DNA of 64,000 bases from Salvelinus alpinus (GCF_045679555.1 NC_092087.1:80035305-80099304), one strand, 5' to 3'. Shown: positions 1-11,461, counted from the stretch's first letter. Translations and numbers: made by a program. The notes: a model not told the origin generated them from the sequence alone.

Positions 1-1019
1 GAAATCACGCACAGAACGAGCAGTATGGCTGGTGGCATTGTTATGCTGGAGGGTCATGTCAGGATGAGCCTGCAGGAAGGGTGGCACATGAGGGAGGAGG
101 ATGTCTTCCCTGTAACGCACAGCGTTGAGATTGCCTGCAATGACAACAAGCTCAGTCCGATGATGCTGTGACACACCGCCCCAGACAATTACGGACCATC
201 CACCTCCAAATCGATCCCCCTCCAGAGTACAGGCCTCGGTGTAACGCTCATTCCTTCGATGATAAACACGAATCCGACTATCACCCCTGGAGAGACAAAA
301 CCGCGACTCGTCAGTGAAGAGCACTTTTTGTCAGTCCTGTCTGGTCCAGCAACGGTGGGTTTGTGTCCATAGGCGACGTTGTTGCCGGTGATGTCTGGTG
401 AGAACCTGCCTTACAACAGGCCTACAAGCCCTCAGTCCAGCCTCTCTCAGGCTATTGCAGACAGTCTGAGCACTGATGGAGGGATTGTGCGTTCCTGGTG
501 TAACTCGGGCAGTTGTTGTTGCCATCCTGTACCTGTCCCACAGGTGTGATGTTCGGATGTACCGATCCTGTGCAGGTGTTGTTACACGTGGTCTGCCACT
601 GCGAGGACAATCAGTTGTCCGTCCTGTCTCCCTGTAGCGCTGTCTTAGGCGTCTCACAGTACGGACGTTGCAATTTATTTCCCTGGCCACATCTGCAGTC
701 CTCATGCCTCCTTGCAGCATGTTGAAGGAAAGTTCACGCAGATGAGCAGGGACCCTGGGCATCTTTCTTTTGGGGTTTTTCAGAGTCAGTTGAAAGGTCT
801 CTTTAGTGTCCTAAGTTTTCATAACTGTGACCTTAATTGCCTATCGTTTGTAAGCTGTTAGTGTCTTAACGACTGTTCCACAGGTGCATGCTCATTAGTT
901 GTTTATGGTTCATTGAACAAACATGGGAAACAGTGTTTAAACCCTTTACAATGAAGATCTGTGAAGTTATTTGGATTTTTACGAATTATCTTTGAAAGAC
1001 AGGATTTTTGCTGAGTTTA
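1..1019 (-). mobile_element. Tc1-like element, left part cut by window edge
   Basis: Same element as 59217-60683 but truncated by the window start. The minus strand at 762-331 encodes the N-terminal 143 residues of a Tc1 transposase with the paired helix-turn-helix DNA-binding region, ending at a TGA where the family has tryptophan; the catalytic part continues toward position 1 in the same frame. The right terminal repeat ends in 'gctgagtttata' near 1019. Confidence 0.9.
331..762 (-). pseudogene. Tc1 transposase N-terminal part (copy A)
   Basis: A 143-codon minus-strand frame starts MPRVPAHLRELSF and holds two helix-turn-helix motifs, the second near 'NVRTVRRLRQRYRETGR', which is the transposase DNA-binding (paired-like) region. 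It stops at a TGA; the frame continues past the stop with 'QKVLFTDESRF', the first catalytic aspartate region, so this is one nonsense codon in an otherwise open transposase. Identical to 60423-59992. Confidence 0.85.
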
Positions 1020-1120
1020 TATATATGTGTGTGTGTATATAAACTCAGCAAAAAAATATACGTCCCTTTTTCAGGACCCTGTCTTTCAAAGATAATTCGT
1101 AAAAATCCAAATAACTTCAC
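961..1120. repeat. Long inverted repeat at Tc1 junction (copy A)
   Basis: About 43 bases at 961-1003 are the exact reverse complement of about 1078-1120, and a further stretch, 'tttttgctgagtttatata', is mirrored around a short TG-rich centre at about 1021-1037. The right arm has some 23 extra bases. It looks like the terminal repeat of one Tc1 element abutting, head to head, a ~115 bp non-autonomous relative ending near 1155 with the same 'tttgctgagttta' terminus. Repeated at 60622-60780. Confidence 0.85.
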
Positions 1121-1167
1121 AGTTTCCCATGCTGTTTTTTTTGCTGAGTTTATATCTATACTGTATA

Positions 1168-2783
1168 CAGTTGAAGTCAAAAGTTTACATACACTTAGGT
1201 TGGAGTCATTAAAACTCGTTTTCAACCACTCCATGTCTTGTTAACAAACTATGGTTTTGGCAAGTCGGTTAGGACATCTACTTTGTGCATAACACAAGTC
1301 ATTTTTCAAACAATTGTTTACAGACAGATTATTTCACTTATAATTCACTGTATCACAATTCCAGTCAGAAGTTTACATGCACTAAGTTGACTGTGCCTTT
1401 AAACAGCTTGGAAATTTCCAGAAAATTATGTCATGGCATTGGAAGCTTCTGATAGGCTAATTTACATGATTTGAGTCAATTGGAGGTGTACCTGTGGATG
1501 TATTTCAATGCCTAACTTCAAACTCAGTGCCTCTTTGCTTGACATCATGGAAAGATCAAAATAAATCAGCAAAGACCTCAGAAAAAAGAATTGTAGACCT
1601 CCACAAGTCTGGTTCATCCTTGGGAGCAATTTCCAAACAACTAACGTACCACGTTCATCTGTACAAACGTTAGTACGCAAGTATAAACACCACAGGACCA
1701 CACAGCCGTCATACCGCTCAGGAAGGAGACGCGTTCTGTCTCCTAGAGATTAACGTACTTTGGTGCGAAAAGTGCAAATCAATCCCAAAACAACAGCAAA
1801 CGACCTTGTGAAGATGCTGGAGGAAACAGGTACAAAATTATCTATATCCACACTAAAACGAGTCCTAAATCGACATAACCTGAAAGGCTGCTCAGCAAGG
1901 AAGAAGCCACTGCTCCAAACTGCCATAAAAAAGCCAGACTACGGTTTGCAACTTCACATGGGGACAAAGATCGTACTTTTTGGAGAAATGTCCTCTGGTC
2001 TGATGAAACAAAAATAGAACTGTTTGGCCATAATGACCATTGTTATGTTTGGAGGAAAAAGGGGGAGGCTAGCAAGCCGAAGAACACCATCCCAAACGTG
2101 AAGCACGGGGTGGCAGCATCATGTTGTCGGGGTGCTTTGTTGCAGGAGGGACTGGTACACTTCACAAAATAGATAGCATCATGAGGATGGAAAATTATGT
2201 GGATATATTGAAGCAACATCTCAAGACATCAGTCAGGAAGTTATAGCTTGGTCACAAGTGGGTCTTCCAAATGGACAATGACCCCAAGCATGCTTCCGAA
2301 GTTGTGGCAAAATGGCTTAAGGACAACAAAGTCAAGGTATTGGAGTGGCCATCACAAAGCCCTAACCTCAATCCTATAGAAAATTTGTGGGCAGAACTAA
2401 AAAAGCGTGTGTGAGCAAGGAGGCCTACAAACCTGACTCAGTTACACCAGCTCTGTCAGGAGGAATGGGACAAAATTCACCCAACTTATTGTGGGAAGCT
2501 TGTGGAAGGCTACCCAAACCGTTTGACCCAAGTTAAACAATTTAAAGGCAATGCTACCAAATACTAATTGAGTGTATGTAAACTTCTGACCCACTGGGAA
2601 TGTGATGAAATAAATAAATAATTCTCTCTACTATTATTCTGACATTTCACATTCTTAAAATAAAGTGGTGATCCTAACTGACCTAAGTCAGTTAATTTTT
2701 GCTAGTATTAAATGTCAGGAATTGTGAAAAACTGAGTTTAAATGTATTTGGCTAAGGTGTATGTAAACTTCCGACTTCAACCC
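1168..2783 (+). mobile_element. Tss / Sleeping Beauty-type Tc1 element (copy A)
   Basis: A ~1.6 kb element bounded by the terminal sequence 'cagttgaagtcaaaagttta' at 1168 and its inverted form 'cttccgacttcaac' near 2780, flanked by TA. Inner direct-repeat binding sites of the Sleeping Beauty type lie near 1363-1387 ('agtcagaagtttacatgcac'). Known family: salmonid Tss elements, from which Sleeping Beauty was reconstructed. The transposase frame inside is broken. Confidence 0.95.
1547..2567 (+). pseudogene. Tss transposase pseudogene (copy A)
   Basis: The region from ATG at 1547 to TAA at 2565-2567 spans the whole ~340-codon transposase of the Tss family. A stop follows five codons after the start. 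The longest open piece (1760-2017, 85 codons) covers 'MLEETGTKLSISTLKRVLNRHNLKG' split across the paired domain. 'WSDETKIELFGHNDH' (first catalytic D), 'MDNDPKH' (second D) and '[16 protein letters not shown]'-like sequence are still readable in different frames. Many indels and stops: inactive. Confidence 0.9.
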
Positions 2784-4340
2784 TATATATACACACACTG
2801 TGTTTCTGGGAACGTTTATTTGTAGATTGCAGTGAGGTTCTGAGAACCTTTTACTCTGGTTCCTTGAAAGTTTTATGAACACTCTGAGAATGGAAATTAT
2901 TGGTTATTTGGAGGTTTTTTAATAACTTCCTTACAACTTTTAATAACAAAGCAAAACATTTGTTTACTGCAAGCACAGATAGCAATTCAATTCCTTAGGC
3001 ATTAATCATGAAACACATTTATTTTTTTATTGTGACACGGCATCAGTGAGATTTGACCCTATGATCTTCTGGTTTCTATCCATGGAAGTAGTCCACTGTT
3101 CCACTAGAAGGGAGCTAGCATGCCATAGTTTTTTAGACATACAAAAATGTTCATTTTAGTCTGTTGAAACAGACCCCATTTCAAAGGAAACAAGTTATCA
3201 TTAAGATCAGGTGTGGCCTATTACTGGGCACGGCCAACACATCTGTACACACTTAACAGAGGATAGAGAGAGTTTTGTTGATGCTGAGAACGGAATGTAT
3301 ATGTGTTTTTAAAAAACATTCTTGGAACGTTCTTACGTTTTCTTGTGTTTTTTTATGGAAAGTTTTATCAACGTTCTCTGAACAATTTGAGAATATAATC
3401 ACGAAATAACCATAGGTCAACCACGCTCTCACCAAGCTCTAAGACACATATGGTTGTCTGAAGTTTTTATGTGCTATCTGGGTATAGTGTAGTTTAATCA
3501 GTGTGACTAGAGCCAACGTACCATTAACTCTGACAGGACCATCAAGCAAAGAGAGACAAATACATGCTCAACCCTAAAGGTCAACCCTAAACCCTACCAG
3601 CCGTTTCACCCACCAGACAGACCAGTTCCAAACAAGAACTAAAAATGACCTGTCTCAGTTATGTCTCAGAGTTCCAGAGCTCTGAGTTCTGAGTGGAGTG
3701 TTTTTACTGGGAAGGACATGGTCCGAGTCAACCAATGGCAATAACAAGGCACACACCACCACAACTAGGGGGGCCTCGAGAGAGAAACCATAACACCGGT
3801 CTGTCTGATGTTTATTTCACTATTCTCCACTCTGGTAATTGCTCAGAAGTGATACTTATGGAGAAGTTAGGCCTCAAAACCTGTGTTTGGCCCCATCTGT
3901 GATTAAAAACACACTCATCCGGGAGAATAAAACGTTTTAAAAAAGAATTGCGGCTAAGCTTGTTAGTCTTTACTAATCAACTCCAGACCAGACAAGGGAG
4001 TATGTTCTGGTAATTGAACAGTAGCAAAACAACGTCTGGTGCATTGGACAAATCGGGGAATCTATTTTCGGGGGGATTTGTGCAACATTAAGGAGCTCAA
4101 TGTGTACCTGACTGCAACTTCACTTTACAAGTTCACATATGCCGTTTGTGTCTCCCGGGCGGGCAATGTGAAATTGGTCTGTTGTCTGTCTGTAACTGCC
4201 CTCTATAAAAGTCCATTGGTCAACGTTAACAACGTTAACTCTCACCTCGGCCAATCATAGGTGCATATTAGAGTCCAGAGGAATGCTTAATGTTACAGTT
4301 GTGTCCTGAATAAACTCTATGGTCTGTACATTTGGCCTTA
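2784..4340. other. Non-repeat part of copy A, no gene recognised
   Basis: Only short chance frames (60-73 codons) are present, with no family resemblance or convincing splice-site pairs. The sequence is AT-rich with runs of T. The same stretch is found at 62444-64000. Confidence 0.6.
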
Positions 4341-5487
4341 TAGCAAGACGTTTCAGCTGGAGAGAGACAGGAAAGTGGAGGAGGTTAGAATTTGGAGGAT
4401 GATGCAATCCTGCGAACCAAGGGTGCACATTGCACACACACACACTTACACAATCTTCATGATATATGCCAGACTGTGTAAACCAACCACTGAGCCCCAC
4501 TGAGCCCCAAGGTGTATGTCTGTACACAAAATGACCGTCTGGTCCAGAAAAGAGAACACAACACCATACAGAAAACAGCACTAACCAGCTGTTTACATCA
4601 ATGGGGAGAGACTGAAGGTCGGGACGAGCCAATGGGAGGCTGTCGCTGGACTGGGGCCACTTGCAGTTACGGAGTATAGTAGCTGTGATGGTCTAGCAGT
4701 CGGAGGCAGAGGCCAAGCGAGAGATGAGGAGGGAGGTGGCGGAGGAGAGGGTGTCGGTACCAACTGTGCCCCTGCCAGCCCTGCCAGTGGTGGTTAACCA
4801 ACCCAGGTCACCTACACTTCCTCTGGCCTCTCCTCCTCTCCGCTCCTCCTCTTCCTCTCCTCCAGAGGGAAAACAGTCTAGTCTAAATAAAGGTGTAATT
4901 TTGGGCTCTTACGTTGGGGCTGGAGTGCTAGGCTAGGGGGATAAATATAGCATCCGGCCAGCAGCATCAACCAGGGGAGGGTTGGCTTTCGGCTGCTGAA
5001 ACAGATTAAGAAACATAGCGAACAAAATATGTTTTTTTTTCATTTTTTCATAAGCGGTGTTAAGATGTGTGGCTTGACTCCAGCTGCAGGCTGTAAAATA
5101 CATTCAGATGTGTCAGCCTACGCAAGCTATTATAACTGGGTTCTGTCTTCCGCTGCTCCCTCCATCTCTCCCTCGCCTCACTCCTTCCTCCCTGCTGTCA
5201 CTCTCTGCCTCCCTCTTTCGTTGAGTTTGGACTCCTGCCCTCCCTTTCCCTCTCTCTGCGTGCAGTCGGCAGGTCCCTGAAGATGAGGTAGGGGGGAGTG
5301 TGTGTGCGCGTGTGAGTGTGAGTGAGTGAGGCCTCTGTCCGTCTCAGACTCCAGACCTGTCTCACATGCCACTGTGAGTGTCACGCTCCAAAAGTATTTA
5401 CCACCCTGCTGTCCTGGCACCTGCAATAGAGCTTTGCCTATTCAAAGAGACTGGATTTACCTGTGTGGGCGTGTGAAACTATATAAC
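4341..5487. other. Intergenic DNA, no gene recognised
   Basis: GC-richer, CT-rich sequence. Frames at 4724-4936 (70 codons, Pro/Ser-rich) and 5029-5280 (83 codons) are open but low in complexity and match no family I know. Nothing else supportable. Confidence 0.55.
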
Positions 5488-5655
5488 CACAGGAGGTTGG
5501 TGGCATCTTAATTGGGGAGGACAGGCTCGTGGTAATGGCTGAAGCAGAATAAGTGGAATGGTATCAAGTACATCAAACACATGGTTGATGCCATTCCATT
5601 TGCTCTGTTCCAACCATTATTATGAGCCGTCCTCCCCTCAGCAGCCTTCCAATGT
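5488..5655. mobile_element. Salmonid MITE, ~170 bp hairpin type
   Basis: Palindromic element running from 'cacaggaggttggtggcat' to 'cctcagcagccttccaatg', with a central inverted 'atggtatcaa...ccattccat' arrangement. Other copies lie at 15044-15161 (partial), 18993-19119 plus 19446-19487 (split), and 22274-22411. Confidence 0.8.
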
Positions 5656-5666
5656 ATATAACCATA

Positions 5667-5921
5667 CATACTGAACAAAAATATAAACGCAACAATTTCA
5701 AAGGTTTTACTGAATTACAATTCGTATAAGGAAATCAGTCAATAGAAATGAATGAATTAGGCTCTAATCTATGGATTTCACATGACTGGGAATACAGATA
5801 TGCAGATACTGTGGGATCAGAAAATCTGTCAGTATCTGGTGGGACCACAATTTGCCTCATGCAGCGCGACACATCTCCTTCACATATAGTTGATCAGGCT
5901 GTTGATTGTGGCCTGTGGAAT
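5667..5921 (+). mobile_element. Tc1-family terminal fragment
   Basis: Begins with 'atactgaacaaaaatataaa', the terminus of a common fish Tc1 family, and extends ~255 bp into the subterminal region, where it is cut by the SINE at 5924. The 64-codon frame inside (5748-5942) is not a gene. Confidence 0.75.
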
Positions 5922-5923
5922 TT

Positions 5924-5991
5924 GGGGCGGCAGGTAGCATAGTGGTTAGAGAGTTGGGCCAATAACTGACTTGCCTAGTTAAAGGTAAAAA
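5924..5991 (+). mobile_element. HpaI-type SINE, internally deleted
   Basis: Starts with the tRNA-Lys-derived head 'ggggcggcaggtagcatagt', continues through the A-box region, then jumps directly to the tail 'ttgcctagttaaaggtaaaa'. The middle ~110 bp of the usual element is missing. Confidence 0.85.
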
Positions 5992-5994
5992 TGT

Positions 5995-6158
5995 ACATAC
6001 AGTATCTTCCTCTCCTCGTACCCCTGCACATAGTTAACGCTACTCATTGGCGGTGTTATTTTTCTCTGTATTGTTGGGAAGGTTCCATAAGTAAGCATTT
6101 CACTGTTAGTCTACACCTGTTTTACGAAACGTGACGAATAAAATGTTATTTGATTCAA
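5995..6158 (+). mobile_element. LINE 3' end
   Basis: Contains 'taagcatttcactgttagtc' and 'cacctgttttacgaaacgtg' and ends in 'aatgttatttgattc', the 3' untranslated end shared with the LINE copies at 15872-16646 and 42366-43345. Confidence 0.7.
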
Positions 6159-6246
6159 AATATCCTAGCCTATTCATTGATTCATTGACCCTGCTTTACT
6201 GAAGTTGCGAGACATTACAAGCCAAGAAATTGCGAGATACAGCTTT

Positions 6247-6354
6247 CCCACTGGGCGCAGACATCAATTCAACATCTATTCCACATTGGTTCAACGTAAT
6301 TTCATTGAAATGAAGTGGAAATAACATTGATTCAACCAGTGTGTGCCCAGTGGG
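6247..6354. mobile_element. 108 bp MITE with 'cccactgggc' ends
   Basis: Perfect 10 bp terminal inverted repeat ('cccactgggc' at 6247, 'gcccagtggg' at 6354), with inner arms around 'attcaacat' and 'acattgattcaa' that make the whole element a near-perfect hairpin. A small non-autonomous DNA element frequent in salmonids. Confidence 0.85.
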
Positions 6355-7544
6355 TTTGATTGCCAATAGATAGGCCTAGTGCACGGTTCCGACTGTCTGC
6401 CTGGTGGCCGACCTGCCTATACTGTGACCCTCCCCTCTCTCTCAATCCCTCGCTAGCTCGCTATGAAACACGTGAATGTTTGTGTTCTCGGAAGTACTGC
6501 AACTAATCAGTCTCTTCAGTTCCAAAAATACTGAAGGAGTCAACACTCAGAAATGGGAGTTGACACCCGGAGTCGACACGCAAGGAGTCGAGGAATCAAT
6601 TATTTTGGAGTCGACTCTCCACCACTACATCATCGTCGTTAACAGTTGGGAAAATGGCAAAGAAAGGCAACCGACAGCAGCGAAGTTCTGTATTGTAATA
6701 CTTTGACAAGTTAAATGACAAGCAAATGCAAACTTTGCGAGGTGGAATTGAGGTACAGTAATGGTAGTACAGGTGCAATGCTGAACCAGGGTCGTACCGT
6801 GAGACCCAAACTGTTGCTGGCAGCAGCGCAGCTCCATTGTTAATTCACGTGGAATTGTATACATTTTAATGGAAAACCCCCCAAAAATTGCAGTTTAAAC
6901 TTTAAGAAATGTTTTCCATTTGTCACATTCCTACTATCAGCCTCTTCGCCCATCTGCCTCGACCGAGGCAGGCAAGCCTTTTAGTAAACATTGCTCACTT
7001 CCGTTAACAATGCTGTGGCTTTGGGGAGAAAACTCAAAACAGACCCGGGTCCAACCTAAAATAGCATCGGTATGGAAACCGTCAGGATGGGGATGGTCTT
7101 CCCGTCATAATGCCCAATAACTTTGGAGACTGCTCCACTCGTCCTAATGCGGGCTGGGGCCCCTCCACCCACTCAACCGGGTTTCTCTGATGTAGGCAGG
7201 CTCCACAACGTCACAATACAGTGGTGTGGCGGTGAGACACTCTGTTGACACAGACGACCCGTTGGTTTTATTCAATGAATGGCATCCTAAGAATAGCGTC
7301 GCTGAAAACTGAGGGGGAGGCAAGAATGCGGTGACATTTATTAGTGTGACTCCTCGGTAAAGAATAATGGGATGTTTTTCTGAGAGAAAAAGCTATTAAT
7401 TTTATACTGGTTGCATAATACCCCTTTCCCCTAGTTGAGGCTATAATCTGGAGACCCATTCTATGTGAAGTGTATAGGTTATGGTCCTAGTTAGTCATAC
7501 ACACAAAAAGCTTATTTCCCTCAAAAATAATGTAAAAAAAAACA
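6355..7544. other. Intergenic DNA, no gene recognised
   Basis: Holds an imperfect run of 'ggagtcgac'-like words at 6535-6620 ('ggagtcaacactcag', 'ggagttgacacccgg', 'ggagtcgacacgcaa', 'ggagtcgaggaatca'), a short degenerate tandem motif. No coding exon recognised. Confidence 0.5.
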
Positions 7545-8283
7545 TGTTAGTGAGCATTTCTCCTTTGCCAAGATAATCCATCCACTTGAAAGGTGTGGCA
7601 TATCAAGAAGCTGATTAAACAGCATAATAATTACACAGGTGAACTGTGCTGGGGATAATAACTCTGAAATGTGCAGTTTTGTCACAAAACACAATGCCAC
7701 AGTTTTGAGGGATCGTGCAATTGGCGTGCTGAGTGGAGGAATGTCCACCAGAGCTGTTGCCAGGGAATTGAATGTTAATTTCTCTACCATAAGCCGCCTC
7801 CGTACTTTTAGAGTATTTGGCAGTACGTCCGACAGGCCTCACAACCGCAGACCACTTGTATGGCATCGTGTGGATGAGCGGTCTGCTAATGCAAACGTTG
7901 TGAACAGAGTGCCTCATGGTGGCGGTGGGGTTATGGTATGGGCAGGCATATACTATGGACAACAAACACAATTGCATTTTTTATCGATGGCAGTTTGAAT
8001 GCACAGAGATGGCATGACGAGATCCCGAGTCCCATTGCCGTGCCATTCATCCGCCGCCATCACCTCCTGTTTCAGCATGATAATGCATGGTCCCATGTCG
8101 CAAGGATCTGAACACAATTCCTGGAAGCTGAAAATGTCCCAGTTCTTCCATGGCCTGCATACTCACCAGACATGTCACCCATTGAGCATGTTTGGGATGC
8201 ACTGGATTGACGTGTACGCAGTATGTTCTAGTTCCCGCTATTATCCAGAAACTTAGCATAGCCATTGAAGAAGAGTGGGACAT
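7545..8283 (+). mobile_element. Tc1-like element, internally deleted
   Basis: The plus frame at 7639-7998 begins in the helix-turn-helix region ('GGMSTRAVARELNVNFSTIS') and jumps straight to the catalytic region ('RVPHGGGGVMVWAGI'), so roughly half the transposase, including the first catalytic D, is gone. Decayed remains of the downstream part continue to about 8280 ('hnnawshva'-like, then 'spdmspiehvwd'-like). Not functional. Confidence 0.8.
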
Positions 8284-8463
8284 TTTTTTTTATTTAACCT
8301 TTATTTAACTAGGCAAGTCAGTTAAGAACAAATTCTTATTTACAATGACGGCCTAGGAACAGTGGATTAACTGCCTTGTTCAGGGGCAGAATGACAGATT
8401 TTTACCTTGTCAGCTCAGGGATTCGATCTAGCAACCTTTCAATTACTGGCCCAACTCTCTAAA
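8284..8463 (-). mobile_element. HpaI-type SINE (minus strand)
   Basis: Read on the minus strand it has the tRNA-Lys-related region with B-box-like sequence, the middle segment 'ctgaacaaggcagttaatcc' with 'aggccgtcattgtaaataag', and the tail 'ttgcctagttaaataaaggt'. The outermost ~30 bp of the tRNA head is lost where a tandem repeat begins at 8465. Confidence 0.9.
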
Positions 8464-8464
8464 G

Positions 8465-8578
8465 TTGTGTGATGTTGTGGGTAGGGGTAAAGTTGTGGGT
8501 ATGTTGTGGGTAGGGGTAAAGTTGTGTGATGTTGTGGGTAGGGGTAAAGTTGTGGGTATGTTGTGGGTAGGGGTAAAG
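8465..8578. repeat. 57 bp tandem repeat, two copies
   Basis: A 57 bp unit made of two variants of 'gttgtgggtaggggtaaag' is present twice in perfect tandem. It sits exactly at the junction of a truncated SINE and a LINE 3' end and has the look of a local expansion of the LINE tail. Confidence 0.9.
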
Positions 8579-9175
8579 TGGCAACATGATAGATAATAAG
8601 CAGTAGCAGCAGCATATGTGATGAGTCAAAAGAGTTAGTGCAAAGGAGTGTCAACGCAGATAGTCCAGGTAGCTATTTGGTTAATTATTTAGCAGTCTTA
8701 TGGCTTGGGGGTAGAAGCTGTTCAGGTTCCTGTTGGTTCCAGACTTGGTGCATCGGTACCGCTTTCCATGCGGTAGCAGAGAGAAGAGTCTATGACTTGG
8801 ACAGCTGGAGTCTTTGACTATTTTTAGGGCCTTCCTCTGACAGGAAGGTCCTGGGTGGCAGGGTGCTCGGCACCAGTGCCGTACGCACTACCCTCTATAG
8901 CCCCTTGCGCTCAGATGCCAAGCAATTGCCATACCAAGCGGTAATGCAGCCAGTCAAGATGCTCTCAATGGTGCAGCTGTAGAACTTTTTGAGGATCTGA
9001 CGGCCCATGACAAATCTTTTCAGCCTCCTGACGGGGAAGAGGCATTGTTGTGTGTGGACCATGTTAATTCCTTAGTGATGTGGACTCTCGACCTGTTCCA
9101 CTACAGCCCTGTTGATGTGGATCATTTTTCGGTTTGTGATGTTTCTTAATGTCAAGGATCCCAAATTCCTTCACA
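8579..9175 (-). mobile_element. LINE C-terminal and 3' UTR fragment
   Basis: Minus-strand sequence corresponds to the end of a fish non-LTR reverse transcriptase ORF ('HESILTGCITAWYGN'-type region around 8940-8990, then the 'ELPAIQDLY' region, decayed), followed leftward by 3' UTR. Same family as 42366-43345 and 15872-16646. Frames are broken. Confidence 0.75.
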
Positions 9176-10620
9176 CCCCAAGAGGAGAGGTCAGCGACAA
9201 TAGAAGGGATAGAGAAGATACATGTAAACACTGTGTGGCTTAAGGTGGGGCAAGCTAAAAGCAACAACAGTTAGCCATGATATCACTAATGTACTTATGG
9301 AATATGAGACAAAGGAATATACATTCTGACAAGCTTCAAGAAGAAGAAGAGTTTACCACACACTGTGTGACTCGGTACTTACACTGTAGTGAGAATTTAG
9401 AAATGTGAAGAAAAAAAAGCGTACGTTAATTACTGTATCAAAGCTTTAATTAACACAGCTTCCGCTTGTCAGATACTTTTTAAGAGCCTTTAGTAGGCAA
9501 AAAATAGACAACCATTTTGTTGATGAGTCTTCACCACCTCCATTCTACTGGCTGCCGTACCTCCGCAAGACTGTGGTTTTCTTCAACGGTGTAATCACAA
9601 CATCATTCCTCATCGTCATCACTTCCTGTCTATAGAGGGAGGTGAGACTAGAGAACCCTATCTGTCTGGACTCTGTCTGGGAAACAAACCAAAAAGTGGG
9701 TTCAGCTTTACTTAGCCAATTGTACTATATATGGGGGTTCAAGATATGAGTTATGGTATATTATGTGATTGTAGGGTTGTGACTAGAGAAACCTGATTTG
9801 TCTGGAGTCTGTCTGGGAAAACTAACATAAAAGTAGGTTAAACTTGACCTACTGTAGGCTATCTAGGTGTAAGATATGTTCAGTTGTTCGGTTGAAATGT
9901 CCCACTCTATGCTTAAGGTAATAGTATATAATATCTTAATGTCATGTGACATCAAAATATAAGGTCCTATTAATAATGTAATTCGTTATCTGAGATCTTC
10001 CTTTTCTAAGAAAGTACATTTTTAAGTAAACAATGTAGTTGAAAGTTATTGTTTTGAATTGCGTCAAGCTGATTTGATTTTATCTGACTGAAGAAGGGAA
10101 TCATTTATCTGGTCTGTCGAACTTCCTGGTCCACTCCTGTTGGTTACTTCTCTCCTCTCTCAGTCTGCAGCTGTTTCCAATATGTGCCCCTGCAACCGCC
10201 TGTTGCACAAGAACAGCAGCGAAGCGACATGTAAACACAGCAATTACCCTAGATTAAAGTGGCAAAATAACACCAGAGCCATTTTCTTAAATGTTTTTAA
10301 CCAATATCTTTTCATATAGAACCAACCCAGACTAGCCCAGTCGACCTCTCGTATAGTCATTTTCCTAAACAAAAAAAGAAGGCGCCCTATCTCCTCCACC
10401 CCAAAACAAACCAGCCCACTCACTGGCCTATATAACACATTAAGGTTGTGTAAAATGTCATGTAAATGATGCTAATTAAAAACACAAACAACAATGCACA
10501 TTTAATTCCCCCTATATTCTGACCATCTCGGACTCACTTCCCCTCTCAAATTCATCGTAATAATAAACATGTGACACATATACAGTATGTGCACCCTGTG
10601 GCCTATTGGGGCATTCATGG
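9176..10620. other. Intergenic DNA with a diverged local duplication
   Basis: Two related segments starting at 9641 and 9779 share 'gactagagaa', 'tgtctgga' and 'gtctgtctgggaaa' at a spacing of 138 bp, an old tandem duplication. No gene is recognised. Confidence 0.5.
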
Positions 10621-11064
10621 GCTTTTATTTATGAATTGAACCTTCTTTTACCAGGTAAGTTGATTGAGAACATGTTGTCTTTTATAGCAATGACCTGGGG
10701 AAGAGCAGGGATGCCTGAGCCAAGCTTGAGACGATTAGGTGGCCATGATGGTATGAGGGCCAGATTGGGAATTTAGCCAGGACACCTACTCTTACGATAA
10801 CTGCCACGGGATCTTTAGTGACCACAGAGAGTCTAGACACCCGTTTTAACATCCCATCGAAAAAGATGGCACCCTTTGCAGAGCAATGTCCCCTTCACTG
10901 CCCTGGGATCTCTTTAGACCAGAGGGAAGAGGGCCAGCTCCCTCCTGGACCTCCAACTCCACTTCCAGCAGCATCTGGTCTCCCATCCAGGGGACCGATC
11001 AGGACGGACCCTACTTAGCTTCAGAGGCAAGCTAGCAGTGGGATACAGGGTGGTATGTTGCTGG
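10621..11064 (-). mobile_element. 5S-rRNA-derived SINE (OS-SINE1/SINE3 type)
   Basis: On the minus strand from 11064, the head reads 'cataccaccctg', then 'gaagctaagtagggtc' and 'ctggatgggagacc', which are recognisable segments of vertebrate 5S rRNA including its internal promoter. A long unrelated body follows, ending near 10621 ('ggtaaaagaaggttcaatt'). This matches the salmonid 5S-derived SINE class. It is not a 5S gene: the middle of the 5S sequence is diverged. Confidence 0.85.
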
Positions 11065-11461
11065 GATTTGGGCTGAGAAGTGAAGTGGGGAGTTGTAAAT
11101 CCGACACGACTGTTTTGAAGTGCTTTTGAAGTCTGACCAATTCTTCAACCAATAAGGTTTTAGCTAGCTTGATAAGCTAACGTTGCTAATAATAAAGTTG
11201 GCTAGCTTGCTTAAATTGAAAATATTGTCAAACTAGCTGGCAGTGGTGGATTTAGGTATAGGTAACATGGGAAGACGCCCATGTCACCACAGTGTGGGAC
11301 TGTGGGTCAATTAACCTTGTCGGAGTTGGCGCCCTGATTCTAGTATGTGAGCTATGCAGGCTACTGCCTGGGAAGGTCTCCCACTCAGAAGTACAAGTTG
11401 GGGAGGGGGGCGGGGGTAGGTTGACCTCAGGTCTCCCCACTCGAAGCCCAAGGTAGGGGGA

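Larger units (their letters stand above)
1..4340 (+). repeat. Direct repeat copy A (pairs with 59662-64000)
   Basis: This block reappears in the same orientation at 59662-64000. The offset is 59661 bases up to about position 1050 and 59660 after it. The only difference noticed is one A in a homopolymer: seven A at about 1050 against six in copy B. It contains a Tc1 end, an inverted-repeat junction, a full-length degenerate Tss element and about 1.5 kb of non-repeat sequence. Because position 1 falls inside the element and position 64000 falls inside copy B, neither outer edge of the repeat is visible. Confidence 0.97.

Noticed and set aside
3570-3600. Telomere-like words 'aaccctaaag' and 'aaccctaaaccctacc'
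   Set aside because: Only two or three imperfect units and not the vertebrate TTAGGG register over any length; chance.
4724-4936. 70-codon Pro/Ser-rich plus frame as a host exon
   Set aside because: No recognisable family, low complexity, and no convincing acceptor or donor pair.
5924-5960. tRNA gene
   Set aside because: The tRNA-Lys-like head belongs to an HpaI SINE and lacks a complete cloverleaf.
10900-11064. 5S rRNA gene on the minus strand
   Set aside because: Only parts of 5S are recognisable and they continue into a long SINE body; it is a 5S-derived SINE.
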